Positions 40,248 through 48,748 of a stretch of DNA of 64,000 nt are shown piece by piece; position 1 is the stretch's first letter; each line of letters starts with the position of its first letter. Where the stretch lies: the NCBI RefSeq assembly GCF_003851545.1, contig NZ_BHVX01000003.1, forward strand, positions 186,001 to 250,000, given 5' to 3'. The DNA is from Ralstonia sp. SET104 (lineage in GTDB: Bacteria > Pseudomonadota > Gammaproteobacteria > Burkholderiales > Burkholderiaceae). Under the pieces are notes generated by a model. That model did not search any database and was not told where the DNA came from. It worked only from the letters and a program-made list of their open reading frames with translations. Made by a program: the position numbers and the translations under genes.

Positions 40248-40569
40248 TCTCCGGCAAGGGCGCCGCGCATTTTCGATGGCCTGGCGCCGTTCGGAGCATC
40301 GCGGCGGCTCGGACATGGCCGAGCCGCAACCGTGCGGCCTGCGAGTCTCCTGTTTGACGATTGGATCGACACAGGCCTTTGCTGTCCGGCCTACGCTATC
40401 TCTCCCTCGTTTGTTCGATATACGAACTCAAGTTCGATCCGAGAACTAATTTACGCCTCCCTTGCCGAGGGTGTCAAGGGCGTGCGCATACCGATCAGCT
40501 GTTCGAGTAGCGAAACCAGGGCAATGTCAGTAGTCTTGAGGCCACTGCATCGCTTTCGCTTTTTTTTGC
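40248..40569. other. divergent pcaI / IclR regulator intergenic region
   Basis: These 322 bases lie between pcaI (minus) and the IclR-type gene (plus). They hold the paired operator at 40413-40446 and presumably both promoters. No gene was found. A T-rich run (CTTTTTTTTGC, about 40559-40569) sits just before the regulator ATG, which lacks a clear ribosome-binding site. Confidence 0.6.
40413..40446 (-). promoter_or_regulatory. paired 15-bp PcaR/IclR-type operator upstream of pcaI
   Basis: GTTCGATATACGAAC (40413-40427), with perfect GTTCG/CGAAC arms, and GTTCGATCCGAGAAC (40432-40446) are separated by 4 bases. The arrangement resembles the 15-bp GTTCGATAATCGCAC-type element described for PcaR and the palindrome-plus-repeat of PcaU/PobR. 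It lies between pcaI and the divergent IclR-family gene. Confidence 0.75.
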
Positions 40570-41361
40570 ATGTCTGCCGCCGAACTCCCTGTTGAAAAAC
40601 CCAGCGATTCCTACGTCCAGTCCTTTGCTCGGGGGCTGTCCGTCATCCGCGCGTTCAATGCCGAACGCCCCGAGCAGACGCTCTCCGAAGTCGCCGAGAC
40701 AACTGGCCTGACTCGCGCCGGCGCCCGCCGCATCCTGCTCACACTGGTGAGCCTGGGCTACGTCAGCTTTGAAGGCCGCCTTTTCCGCCTGACGCCCAAG
40801 ATCCTCGATCTCGGTTTCGCCTACCTCACCTCGATGCCGTTCTGGAACCTCGCCGAGCCCGTGATGGAAGAGCTTGTGCAAACGGTGCATGAAAGTTGCT
40901 CAGCCTCCGTATTGGATGGAACGGAGATCGTTTATGTGTTGCGCGTGCCCACGCAGAAAATCATCGCGCTGAACCTGTCGGTCGGCAGCCGCCTGCCGGC
41001 GTTCTGTACGTCGATGGGCCGCGTGCTGCTGTCGGGTCTGCCCGAGGCCCAGCTTGACATTGCACTGCGCGAGTCAGACCGGCGCGCGCGCACGCAGCGC
41101 ACCGTTACAGAAGTCGACGCATTGAAAGAGATCATTACCGGCGTGCGTCAACAGGGTTGGGCGCTGGTCGACCAAGAGCTTGAGGAAGGGTTGATTTCGC
41201 TGTCGGCCCCAATCCGCAATCGCGCCGGCGATATCATCGCTGCCATGAATATCAGCGGACAAGCCAACCGGACGTCCGGCAAGCAGATGACGAAGCAGTT
41301 TCTCGGTCCGCTGCGACAAGCGGCCGAGCGCATTTCGGCCATGGTGCGGGTACGGACCTGA
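40570..41361 (+). CDS. IclR-family regulator of the pca genes (PcaR/PcaU/PobR group)
   Basis: A 263-residue protein. The start is SYVQSFARGLSVIRAFN, typical of the PcaR/PcaU/PobR group. It is followed by the helix-turn-helix TLSEVAETTGLTRAGARRILLTLVSLGYV (about 37-65) and a GAF-like effector domain with SCSASVLDGTEIVYVLRVPT and the PAFCTSMGRVLLSGLP block. In relatives the ligand is protocatechuate or 3-oxoadipate. It is divergent from pcaI with two operator-like elements between, so it most likely controls the pca-ABC operon and perhaps itself. Confidence 0.9.
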   Translation: MSAAELPVEKPSDSYVQSFARGLSVIRAFNAERPEQTLSEVAETTGLTRAGARRILLTLVSLGYVSFEGRLFRLTPKILDLGFAYLTSMPFWNLAEPVMEELVQTVHESCSASVLDGTEIVYVLRVPTQKIIALNLSVGSRLPAFCTSMGRVLLSGLPEAQLDIALRESDRRARTQRTVTEVDALKEIITGVRQQGWALVDQELEEGLISLSAPIRNRAGDIIAAMNISGQANRTSGKQMTKQFLGPLRQAAERISAMVRVRT

Positions 41362-41446
41362 ACTGCAAGCGGCAGCGCGCGGTGCGCTGTGAGCCTCGCA
41401 TCCAGACTGTTTTTTCAATAAAATCGTGGCTCCGTGGGCAAAAAGG

Positions 41447-42025
41447 ATGTCTGTGACTCAACACACCGCCATTCGAACCGGTCTGGATGTGAGAGGTCGC
41501 CAACGCCGGGCGCACGCTTGGCGCATCCTGGCGCTTGCCCTGCCGTTGCTGTCCAGCCCGGTGTGGGCACAATCGACGCCGCTGGCTACGGCCATGCAAG
41601 AACTGACGCCGCTGGCCCGCATGCTGGTAGGCGCCGCCACCGGCCGCAGCACGGCAGCCGCAGGCGTGCCGGCCCTGACTGGTCCCGCCCGCAATGCGGA
41701 CCGCGCCCTCACCCAGGCCTGCGCCGAAATCAACCGCTTCACCCCCGTTCCGCTCGACCGCGAGACCGCGCTGGCGCAATGCTCGCTGGTGCAGAAGAAG
41801 AACCTCGTCTTCGTCATCACGCTGACCAATTACGCGGCGCACTCGGCTGCATCGCAGGGCTTTCGGCTGAATTTCGTGCCGATCCTGCAGAAGAACATCT
41901 GCAACAACGGCGATGTGCGCATCCTTACGCGCCTGGGCCTGAGTCTGGTCTACCGCTATCGCGGCAACGATCACGAGACAGTGGGGGACGTGCCCATCAA
42001 TGAATCGATCTGCGGCACGCTGTAA
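41447..42025 (+). CDS. exported hypothetical protein
   Basis: A 192-residue protein with a signal peptide (AWRILALALPLLSSPVWA) and cleavage likely after VWA. The mature part has two cysteines separated by about 22 residues (QACAEIN and AQCSLV) and two later (NICNNG and SICGTL), so disulfides in the periplasm are likely. A hydrophobic NLVFVITLTNYAAHSA segment lies between the pairs. I do not recognise the family. AAAAGG abuts the ATG at 41447; a GTG two codons later (41453) is better spaced. Its stop codon is inside an 8-bp tandem repeat. Confidence 0.65.
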   Translation: MSVTQHTAIRTGLDVRGRQRRAHAWRILALALPLLSSPVWAQSTPLATAMQELTPLARMLVGAATGRSTAAAGVPALTGPARNADRALTQACAEINRFTPVPLDRETALAQCSLVQKKNLVFVITLTNYAAHSAASQGFRLNFVPILQKNICNNGDVRILTRLGLSLVYRYRGNDHETVGDVPINESICGTL

Positions 42026-42078
42026 GCCCGTAGGCCCGTAGGCCCGTAGGCCCGTAGGCCCGTAGGCCCGTAAGCCCG
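42023..42078. repeat. tandem 8-bp repeat, seven copies
   Basis: Seven head-to-tail copies of TA(A/G)GCCCG run from 42023 to 42078. The first and last copies read TAAGCCCG and the middle five TAGGCCCG. The first copy supplies the TAA stop of the exported hypothetical gene. The repeat is likely to vary in copy number by slippage. It could act on transcript ends, but no such role is shown. Confidence 0.9.
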
Positions 42079-42461
42079 CGCTGGGCCCCGGGAATCCCCT
42101 GATGGAGTGCAGTCGGCTGCCATGTCATTAATGGCAGACAACGTCTCATTTCACCCAACGTCTGCCGGGCCCCTGCCTTGCTGCACCAGCCTCAACGGCC
42201 GGCAGGCGCGCAACCCCGGCAACCCGACATCCCGCCTGTGCACTGCACCCCGCTCTGCTCGCCAACCTGCCTCTGCGCCGCTTCGGCATGGACTATAGTG
42301 GGGCGTTCTATGCGGGCGTGGCCCAACGGCTCGCTCGCCGTAATATGGTTATCCGAAATCCGTGCGTCCAAACCGCGCATACACCGGTATGCTCGCGGGC
42401 GGTCCTGATTTGTCCTGATCCGCATGCTGTCCACTACCCAAGTCGCCAAGGAGGAATCCCG
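42079..42461. promoter_or_regulatory. leader of the amino acid ABC operon with overlapping inverted repeats
   Basis: No gene in this stretch. CTGCCAT (42117-42123) pairs with ATGGCAG (42131-42137). GGCAGAC (42133-42139), sharing bases with that arm, can pair instead with GTCTGCC (42160-42166). The two stems cannot form together. TATAGT (42294-42299) is a possible -10 without a matching -35. The stretch ends in AAGGAGGAATCCCG before the operon's first ATG. Confidence 0.45.
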
Positions 42462-43307
42462 ATGAAAATAAGCCGACGTCTGACGCAATTTGCTGGTGCC
42501 ACCATCCTGGCCGCGGCAACCCTGATCGCCACCACTGCGCATGCCGACCAGGTTTCCGACATCAAGAAGAAAGGCGAACTCGTCTGCGGCGTGCTCGGCA
42601 CCGACGAGCCGTTCAGCTTCCTGAAGGACCCGATGAGCCGCGAGATCGTCGGCTACGACGTCGATATGTGCGACGCGGTGGCTAAGAGCCTGGGCGTCAA
42701 GCCGGTCCTCAAGCAACTGGCCGTGGCCGCGCGCCTGCCCGAACTGCAGCAAGGCCGCGTCGACCTGCTGGCCGCCTCGCTCACGCACAACAAGGAACGC
42801 GAGGCGCAGATCGACTTCTCGGTGTCGACCTTCATCACCGGCCAGAAGGCCATGGTGAAGAAGAGCAGCGGCATCACGTCACTCGCCCAGCTTGATGGCA
42901 AGAAGCTGCTGACGGTGAAGGGCTCGACCATGGAAGCCAACATCGCCAAGGCCATTAAGAACGCCGATGTCGTCTCGTTCGACAACAGCCCGCAAGCGCT
43001 GCTGGCCCTGCAGCAAGGCAAGGGCGCCGCCTACGTGAACGACGAGACCACGCTGATCGGCAACATGGCCAAGATGGGCCCGGCGGCAAAGGACTATGCG
43101 CTGCTGCCGCAGAATCTGTCGACCGAGCACCTCGCGCTGGGCATCCGCAAGGGTGAGCCGGCCTTCAAGAAACAGGTCGACGACGTGCTGCTGGGCATGG
43201 AAAAGAGCGGCGAAGCGCAGAAGCTGTTCGACAAGTGGTTCGGCCCGACCACGAAGATGGCCTTCCCGCAGCGCACGTTCAAGATTTCTACCGACAAGAT
43301 CGATTAA
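42462..43307 (+). CDS. polar amino acid ABC transporter substrate-binding protein
   Basis: A 281-residue periplasmic protein of the type II (GlnH/GltI-like) fold. The signal peptide is RLTQFAGATILAAATLIATTAHA. The mature start is DQVSDIKKKGELVCGVLGTDEPFSF, and the ligand-binding region includes GYDVDMCDAVAKSLGVKP. AAGGAGGAATCCCG gives a near-consensus ribosome-binding site. It is first in a four-gene operon with two permeases and an ATPase. Glutamate/aspartate is the likely ligand from the permease types; unproven. Confidence 0.9.
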   Translation: MKISRRLTQFAGATILAAATLIATTAHADQVSDIKKKGELVCGVLGTDEPFSFLKDPMSREIVGYDVDMCDAVAKSLGVKPVLKQLAVAARLPELQQGRVDLLAASLTHNKEREAQIDFSVSTFITGQKAMVKKSSGITSLAQLDGKKLLTVKGSTMEANIAKAIKNADVVSFDNSPQALLALQQGKGAAYVNDETTLIGNMAKMGPAAKDYALLPQNLSTEHLALGIRKGEPAFKKQVDDVLLGMEKSGEAQKLFDKWFGPTTKMAFPQRTFKISTDKID

Positions 43308-43367
43308 TTCCTAGCAAGTCGGGCCGCCCGGCCACGGCGTTGACCTTCGGCCGGGCGGTGAATCTCC

Positions 43368-44063
43368 ATGCCCCAATTTGATTTGTCGATGCTGCTCTCT
43401 GGGCAGTATCACCAGTGGCTCGTCAGCGGTTTCTTCCTGTCGATCAAGCTCTCGGTGCTGGCGTTCGTGCTGGCACTGCCGCTGGCCATCGTCGTCGCGC
43501 TGCTTCGGCTGGCGCCGGCCGCGCCGCTGCGCGGCATCGGCCAGACCTTTGTCGAGGCCATCCGCAACGTGCCGCTGCTCGCCCACATGCTGTTCTGGTA
43601 CTTCGGCGCGCCGCAGATGCTGCCGGAAGTCATCCGGGACTGGCTCTACAGCATGAACTACGAGGCCGCGAGCGCCGTCATCGCACTCGTGCTATATACC
43701 ACTGCCTACATGGCGGAAGACATCCGCAGCGGCATCCGCTCGATCCCGAAAGAGCAGATTGAGGCCAGCCGCGCGCTGGGGCTCTCCTTTTTGCAGGCGA
43801 TGCGGCTGGTGATCCTGCCACAATCGCTGCGCGTGACGGTTCCGCCGCTGGTCAATCAAACGTTGAACCTCTGGAAGAACTCGAGCATCGCGATGGTCAT
43901 CGGCGTGGCCGAGTTGATGTACCAGGCGCAGCAGGTGGAGTCCGCGACCTTCCGCGGCTTTGAGGCCTTTGCGTTTGCCACCGCAGCCTATCTGAGCATT
44001 TCGATTGCGATCACGGTGTTCTCGGCCTGGTATCAGCATCGCTACCCCGTGCGGACACTGTAG
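43368..44063 (+). CDS. polar amino acid ABC permease (GltJ-like)
   Basis: A 231-residue inner-membrane protein with about five helices of the HisM/GlnP type. The EAA coupling loop is EQIEASRALGLSFLQAMRLVILPQSLR near 130, and FVEAIRNVPLLAHMLFWYFGAPQ near 65 resembles GltJ. It pairs with the next gene, two bases downstream. Confidence 0.92.
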   Translation: MPQFDLSMLLSGQYHQWLVSGFFLSIKLSVLAFVLALPLAIVVALLRLAPAAPLRGIGQTFVEAIRNVPLLAHMLFWYFGAPQMLPEVIRDWLYSMNYEAASAVIALVLYTTAYMAEDIRSGIRSIPKEQIEASRALGLSFLQAMRLVILPQSLRVTVPPLVNQTLNLWKNSSIAMVIGVAELMYQAQQVESATFRGFEAFAFATAAYLSISIAITVFSAWYQHRYPVRTL

Positions 44064-44065
44064 CC

Positions 44066-44758
44066 ATGCTCGATCTCATTCAAACCTATGGCGTCTATTA
44101 CCTGATCGGGCAGTATCCGAATGGGCCGCTGGGCGGCTTGGCGCTGACCTTCCTGCTGGCATCGGCCGGCCTGGTGCTTGCGCTGCCGGTGGGCATCGTG
44201 CTCGGCCTGTGCCGCGTGAGCCCGATTGCGGCGCTGCGCTGGCCGGCCACCGCACTCGTCTACGTGGTTCGTGGCACGCCGCTGCTGATGGTGATCTTCT
44301 GGGCGTACTTCCTGCTGCCATCTGTCACCGGCCATCGCACCGATCAGTTCAGCACCATGCTGACGGCGCTCGTCATCTTTGACGGTGCATATCTGGCAGA
44401 GATCGTGCGTGCCGGCATCCAGGCGCTGCCGCGCGGGCAGATGGAGTCCGCCCGCTCGCTCGGCCTGTCATACATGCAGGCGATGCGCCGGGTGATTCTG
44501 CCGCAGGCGCTGCGCAACATGCTGCCGTCGTTGGTCAACCAGCTTGTGTCGACCATCAAGGAGACCTCGCTGGGCTACATCATCAGCCTGCCCGAGGTGT
44601 CGTTCGTGGCCGGGCAGATCAGCACGGCCGTGATGGTCAAATCGGCCGAGGTGTATGGCCTGCTGGGCATCAGTTATTTCGTCATGTGCTTTGGCCTGAC
44701 TCGCGTGGCGTTTTTCCTTGAGCGCAGGCTGGCAGCACGAGCCCCATCCAAACCATGA
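44066..44758 (+). CDS. polar amino acid ABC permease (GltK-like)
   Basis: A 230-residue protein with about five helices. [19 protein letters not shown] near 70 and the EAA loop [27 protein letters not shown] near 125 mark the family. The stop overlaps the start of the ATPase gene by four bases (ATGA), indicating coupled translation. Confidence 0.92.
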   Translation: MLDLIQTYGVYYLIGQYPNGPLGGLALTFLLASAGLVLALPVGIVLGLCRVSPIAALRWPATALVYVVRGTPLLMVIFWAYFLLPSVTGHRTDQFSTMLTALVIFDGAYLAEIVRAGIQALPRGQMESARSLGLSYMQAMRRVILPQALRNMLPSLVNQLVSTIKETSLGYIISLPEVSFVAGQISTAVMVKSAEVYGLLGISYFVMCFGLTRVAFFLERRLAARAPSKP

Positions 44759-45504
44759 ACATGATCACGATCGAGCACGTCGACAAGTGGTACGGCGATT
44801 ACCACGCCCTGGTCGACGTCAACGAAACCGTCGCCAAGGGCGAAGTGGTGGTGGTGTGCGGGCCATCGGGCTCGGGCAAGTCGACGCTTATCCGCACGCT
44901 CAACCGGCTGGAGGCCATCCAGAAAGGCCGCATCACCGTCAACGGGCACGATGTGCATGCGCGCGGCGTGGACGTCAACGTGCTGCGCAGCGGCATCGGT
45001 TTCGTGTTCCAGCAGTTCAACCTGTTTCCGCACCTGACGGTGATGCAGAACTGCGTCCTCGCGCCGGTGCAGCTCAAGCGCATGCAGGCGCAGGAAGCCA
45101 AAGACTTTGCGATGAGCCTGCTCGAACGCGTGGGCCTGCCGCACAAGGCCAATACCTATCCGAGTGAACTGTCGGGCGGCCAGCAACAGCGCGTGGCGAT
45201 TGCCCGCGCGCTGGCGATGAAGCCGCCAGTCATGCTGTTTGACGAACCCACCTCCGCGCTTGACCCCGAGATGGTGAATGAAGTCCTGCAGGTGATGAAG
45301 AACCTCGCGCGCGACGGCATGACCATGGTCTGCGTAACGCATGAAATGGGCTTCGCGCGCGAAGTGGCCGACCGCGTGCTTTTCATGGACCAGGGCCAGG
45401 TGCTGGAGCGCGCCACGCCGGAAGACTTCTTCCTGCATCCGCAGCATCCGCGTGCCCAGCGCTTTCTGGCCGATATCCGCTCGCCGTGGAGCGTGCCGGC
45501 CTGA
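44755..45504 (+). CDS. polar amino acid ABC transporter ATP-binding protein (GlnQ/GltL-like)
   Basis: A 249-residue ATPase with Walker [18 protein letters not shown] near 38, [17 protein letters not shown], signature [16 protein letters not shown] near 140 and Walker [16 protein letters not shown] near 160. The start is [14 protein letters not shown]. It is the last gene of the operon and is followed by a strong terminator. Confidence 0.95.
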   Translation: MNMITIEHVDKWYGDYHALVDVNETVAKGEVVVVCGPSGSGKSTLIRTLNRLEAIQKGRITVNGHDVHARGVDVNVLRSGIGFVFQQFNLFPHLTVMQNCVLAPVQLKRMQAQEAKDFAMSLLERVGLPHKANTYPSELSGGQQQRVAIARALAMKPPVMLFDEPTSALDPEMVNEVLQVMKNLARDGMTMVCVTHEMGFAREVADRVLFMDQGQVLERATPEDFFLHPQHPRAQRFLADIRSPWSVPA

Positions 45505-45518
45505 TCGCAGGTATCGCG

Positions 45519-45558
45519 CAATAAAAAAACGGGGGACACGATGTCCCCCGTTCTCTTT
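45519..45558. terminator. bidirectional terminator between convergent transporter genes
   Basis: ACGGGGGAC (45529-45537) and GTCCCCCGT (45543-45551) form a 9-bp stem with a 5-base loop, flanked by an A7 run on the left and TCTCTTTG on the right. It serves the ATPase gene (plus) and the binding-protein gene (minus). Confidence 0.85.
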
Positions 45559-45576
45559 GATGCGCCATGACGCGGC

Positions 45577-46509
45577 TTACTGGATAGCCTTGTCGTTCGG
45601 GTGCGCGTACAAGTCCTTCATGCCTGCCGTCATCGGGTAGTTCAGGTTCAGGTTCTTCGGCGGGATCGGCTGCATGAACCACTTCTCATACAGTTTGTTG
45701 GCGCGGCCCGACTTCATCAGGTCAGCAATCACATCGTCGGCCACCTTTTTGAACGCCGGATCATCCTTGCGCATCATGCACGCGTAGGTTTCGGTCTGCA
45801 GCGGCGTGCCGGTCACGACCCAGTCGGCCTGATTCTTGGCCTTGGTGCGCTCGCCGTACAACAGCGGCTCGTCCATCACGAACGCCACGGCGCGGCCCGA
45901 TTCCAGCGTCAGGAATGCCTGGCCATGGTCCTTGGCGAGGATCAGGTTCATCTTGTCGGCGTCCTTGGCCTCACCGTTCATCTTTTGCAGGATGCGGTCT
46001 TCGGTCGTGCCAGCGGTGGTCACCACAGTCTTGCCCTTCAGGTCCGAGAAATCCTTGATGCCCGACTTCTTGTTCACCAGCATCAGCATGCCGTAGATGA
46101 AGATGTTGTTTGAGAACGCGACCTGCTTCTGGCGCTCGAGGTTGTTGGTGGTCGAGCCGCACTCGAAATCGATCGTGCCGTTCTGCAGCAGCGAGATGCG
46201 GTTCTGCGATGTGATCGGCGTGAGCTTGACCTGCAGCTTCGGCACGCCCAGCTTCTTTTCCACGCCGGCAACGATCATGTTGGAGATTTCTTGCGAATAG
46301 CCGGTAATGGTGTTCGCGTCGGCCTGGTACGAAAACGGAATCGACGATTCACGATAGCCCACCGAGATCACGCCCGATTGCTTGATCTTGGCCAGCGTGT
46401 CGTTCGACTGCGCCTGTGCACTGGTTGACAGCATAGCCAGCGTCAGCGCACCAGCAGCGGCCAACGTCAGGCCGCCCAGAATACGTTTGGTCGAATGCAA
46501 GGTCTTCAT
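45577..46509 (-). CDS. glutamate/aspartate-type ABC substrate-binding protein
   Basis: A 310-residue GltI-like periplasmic protein. The signal peptide is ILGGLTLAAAGALTLAMLSTSAQA. The mature part includes GVISVGYRESSIPFSYQ, GTIDFECGSTTNNLERQKQV and GKTVVTTAGTTEDRI, which are characteristic of the Glu/Asp subgroup. GGAGGGG precedes the ATG. It is 112 bases downstream of dadA on the same strand and has no own permease genes, so it may share the convergent operon's channel. Confidence 0.9.
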   Translation of the reverse strand: MKTLHSTKRILGGLTLAAAGALTLAMLSTSAQAQSNDTLAKIKQSGVISVGYRESSIPFSYQADANTITGYSQEISNMIVAGVEKKLGVPKLQVKLTPITSQNRISLLQNGTIDFECGSTTNNLERQKQVAFSNNIFIYGMLMLVNKKSGIKDFSDLKGKTVVTTAGTTEDRILQKMNGEAKDADKMNLILAKDHGQAFLTLESGRAVAFVMDEPLLYGERTKAKNQADWVVTGTPLQTETYACMMRKDDPAFKKVADDVIADLMKSGRANKLYEKWFMQPIPPKNLNLNYPMTAGMKDLYAHPNDKAIQ

Positions 46510-46621
46510 GCTTCCCCTCCTATGGGTGTGTTCGCTCCAGACTACTTTGATTACCGGTGGGCGCTGGCCAGATATACGTCATCGGGCCTGCACGCTCGGT
46601 CTTTTGACGCTCATTCTTGTG

Positions 46622-47890
46622 TCACGCGGCCAGCGCATACGGCACGGCGGAAATCGCGGGCTTGCGCCCGGCAATCAGATCGGTCAACAAGCCTGCACTG
46701 CCAAGCGCCAGCGTAAAGCCCAGTGCGCCGTGGCCGACGTTCAACCACAACCCGTCCACCGGCGACGCGCCCACCACCGGCACGCCCGTGGGCGTTGCAG
46801 GCCGCATGCCTGCCCACGGTGCCGCATCCGCGCCCGCGTCGCTGGCGCGCATGGCGCCCGGAAACAGCGCGCGGGTTTCGTCATACAGCGTCTGCACGCG
46901 GCGCGTGTCGAGCGCCGTTGACCAGCCCACCAGATCGGCCATGCCCGCCACACGCAGCGCTTGTCCGATGCGCGCATAGACAATCTTGCGCGCCGCATCC
47001 GTCACGCTGATCACCGGGGCAACATCGCCCTCGCCCAACGGCAGGCTGATGCTGTAACCCTTGAGCGGATACAGGCCGGGGTCGATGCGCAATGGGCTGA
47101 GCAGCTTGGCGCTCGTCACGCCTGCTGCCATCACCACCCCATCGGCAGCAATCTGTTCGCCATCGGCAAGTTTGAGACCTCGCACGCGACGGCCTTCGAC
47201 CCACAGCGCGCCCACGCCGGTATTGAAGCGCAGCGTCACGTTCGGCATCTCGCGCAGGCAGTTGAACAAGCCGACGCAGAGCTGATGGCAATCGGCCACG
47301 TCTTCATCAGGCGTGTAGATGGCACCGACGATCTCGCCACGCACACCGGCAAGCGCGGGTTCGTGGGCGATGGCCTCGTCGGGCGACAAGGCATGCTGCT
47401 CGCAACCGAGCGTGGCCTGATAGCCGACCTGTGCGCGGGCAGACTCGAATGCACCGGCGTCGCGGTGTACGACCAGCTTGCCGCGCCGGGCAAAGCTGAA
47501 GGCCAGGTCCGGCGACGCCTCGCGCAGCGCCTCCATGCGGGTGCGGCTGTAGAACGACAGGGCGAGCAGTTCACGCGTGGTGCGATCAGCGCGGTCCCGA
47601 TTGCAGGCCGCGATAAAGCGCAGCCCCCAGCGCAGCAACGCCGGATCCAGCGAAGGCTTCAGGCGCAGCGGTGAATCGCGGCGCAACAACCAGCCCGGCA
47701 CATGCGAGAGCACACCGGGGCCGGCCAGCGGCGCCACATAGCTGTAGCTCAACTGCCCGCCGTTGGCGTAGCTGGTGCCCTCACCCGGGCCAGGATGACG
47801 CTCGACCAAGGTGACCTGATGGCCGTCCTGAGCCAGCGCGTACGCCGTGCTGATACCGATGATGCCGGCGCCGACTACTGCAATTTGCAT
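46622..47890 (-). CDS. dadA: D-amino acid dehydrogenase (DadA-like)
   Basis: A 422-residue FAD oxidoreductase of the DAO/DadA family that deaminates D-amino acids at the inner face of the membrane and passes electrons to quinone. The FAD motif is VVGAGIIGISTAYALAQDGH at the N-terminus, followed by TSYANGGQLSYSYVAPLAGPG, typical of DadA. A C-terminal GHGALGFTLALGSAGLLTDLIAG completes the FAD site. No alanine racemase (dadX) or Lrp-type gene is adjacent. It probably forms an operon with the downstream Glu/Asp-type binding protein. Confidence 0.88.
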   Translation of the reverse strand: MQIAVVGAGIIGISTAYALAQDGHQVTLVERHPGPGEGTSYANGGQLSYSYVAPLAGPGVLSHVPGWLLRRDSPLRLKPSLDPALLRWGLRFIAACNRDRADRTTRELLALSFYSRTRMEALREASPDLAFSFARRGKLVVHRDAGAFESARAQVGYQATLGCEQHALSPDEAIAHEPALAGVRGEIVGAIYTPDEDVADCHQLCVGLFNCLREMPNVTLRFNTGVGALWVEGRRVRGLKLADGEQIAADGVVMAAGVTSAKLLSPLRIDPGLYPLKGYSISLPLGEGDVAPVISVTDAARKIVYARIGQALRVAGMADLVGWSTALDTRRVQTLYDETRALFPGAMRASDAGADAAPWAGMRPATPTGVPVVGASPVDGLWLNVGHGALGFTLALGSAGLLTDLIAGRKPAISAVPYALAA

Positions 47891-48386
47891 GAAGAAGGTA
47901 AGACTTGAAGCTTCGTTGTCGGCAGCTTACGGAGAAGCCGCGCAGTTGCACAAATGCGGAGTTGTTGGGGGAAATGTTGTGGGGCTATGGATTTTTGTGC
48001 TGGTAGGAAACCGCCTCCCCATGCCCGAAGGCCTTCTAGTCGCACCCTACGCTCCGGGGCTGCCCAGCGTGTCCATCGCGTAGATGCGACCGGATTTCAT
48101 TTGCTGAGTTCGGGAGCGGGTTCACAGTCGCACTGCCAGTTGCTGGGTAACTCGGGTCGGTGATTGTCGCCATCTTGAGCGGTATCCCTTAGCCGTAAGC
48201 CGTAACTTTTCTAGCGCCAAGTGCCCCACCATTTGGCGGGCCGACGTTCGTTCTCCCGTCAGTCTTCTCGCCAAAAGCGTCCCAGGTGAAATCCGTCCTG
48301 CGCTGATAGTCAAACTGCCACATCGGTTTCTGCTCCCCTACGCATTCACCCAGGAACATAGCCACGCTATTCGGTCCTTCGTCGCT

Positions 48387-48602
48387 GTGCTGCCGGGGGA
48401 AGTGAAATCCCTGGTTGTGCATTGCGAGAGTGGCTACTCCCGGTCATGTGCCGTTGCTCTCGCGCTGCATCGGCTCTATGGCTATCACGCGGAGCTAAAG
48501 CACTTGGTTCAGGCGAACCCTTCAATCGTTCGGGTAATGCTGGGTGAAGTCTTGAATGGTTGCAAGTCGAAGGGGAATTTCCGGAGGATGCCTGGTAGGT
48601 GA
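48387..48602 (+). pseudogene. remnant of a dual-specificity/tyrosine phosphatase-like gene
   Basis: The frame encodes VVHCESGYSRSCAVALALHR, which has the HCX5R(S) catalytic signature of cysteine-based phosphatases, followed by helices of the right kind (HAELKHLVQANPSIVRVML). The frame stays open upstream to about 48,120 without stops. The residues just before the motif (about 48,290-48,386, LPHRFLLPYAFTQEHSHAIRS) could still belong to the domain, but the usual N-terminal strand and general-acid region are not recognisable. No ribosome-binding site or ATG fits; GTG 48387 is only a formal start. Read as a truncated gene; a short functional protein is possible. Confidence 0.4.
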
Positions 48603-48673
48603 GTCACAAGCGTTAACAATTAAAATAATTGAAAATCAGACTTTAGATTCACGATTATTAATGTTTGTTGCGG

Positions 48674-48748
48674 TTGTGGTGAAGCCACAATCGCAGTGCT
48701 AATCGCGCCGAAAATCCGGGCTTCGTAAAATATCAAGCCCGGATTTTT
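48674..48748 (+). terminator. two hairpins, the second terminator-like, directly before the cdiA start codon
   Basis: Stem 1 is TTGTGG (48674-48679) with CCACAA (48685-48690). Stem 2 is a perfect 13-bp stem, AAAATCCGGGCTT (48711-48723) with AAGCCCGGATTTT (48735-48747), loop 11, ending in a T5 run. The ATG of the exoprotein gene is at 48750, so the stem covers the place where a ribosome-binding site should be. Confidence 0.75.

Noticed and set aside
41434-42003. Alternative frame for the exported hypothetical gene
   Set aside because: The overlapping frame at 41447-42025 has a signal peptide, a better start and paired cysteines. The alternative is Pro/Arg-rich.
42023-42078. Possible CRISPR array
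   Set aside because: The repeats are 8 bp, directly adjacent and have no spacers, so it is a simple tandem repeat.
42294-42299. TATAGT as a -10 of the amino acid ABC operon
   Set aside because: No -35 at proper spacing, so it is noted only as a possibility within the leader entry.
48189-48422. 77-codon minus-strand frame overlapping the phosphatase-like remnant
   Set aside because: It reads somewhat protein-like, but has no ribosome-binding site or recognisable motif, whereas the plus strand has an HCX5R signature.
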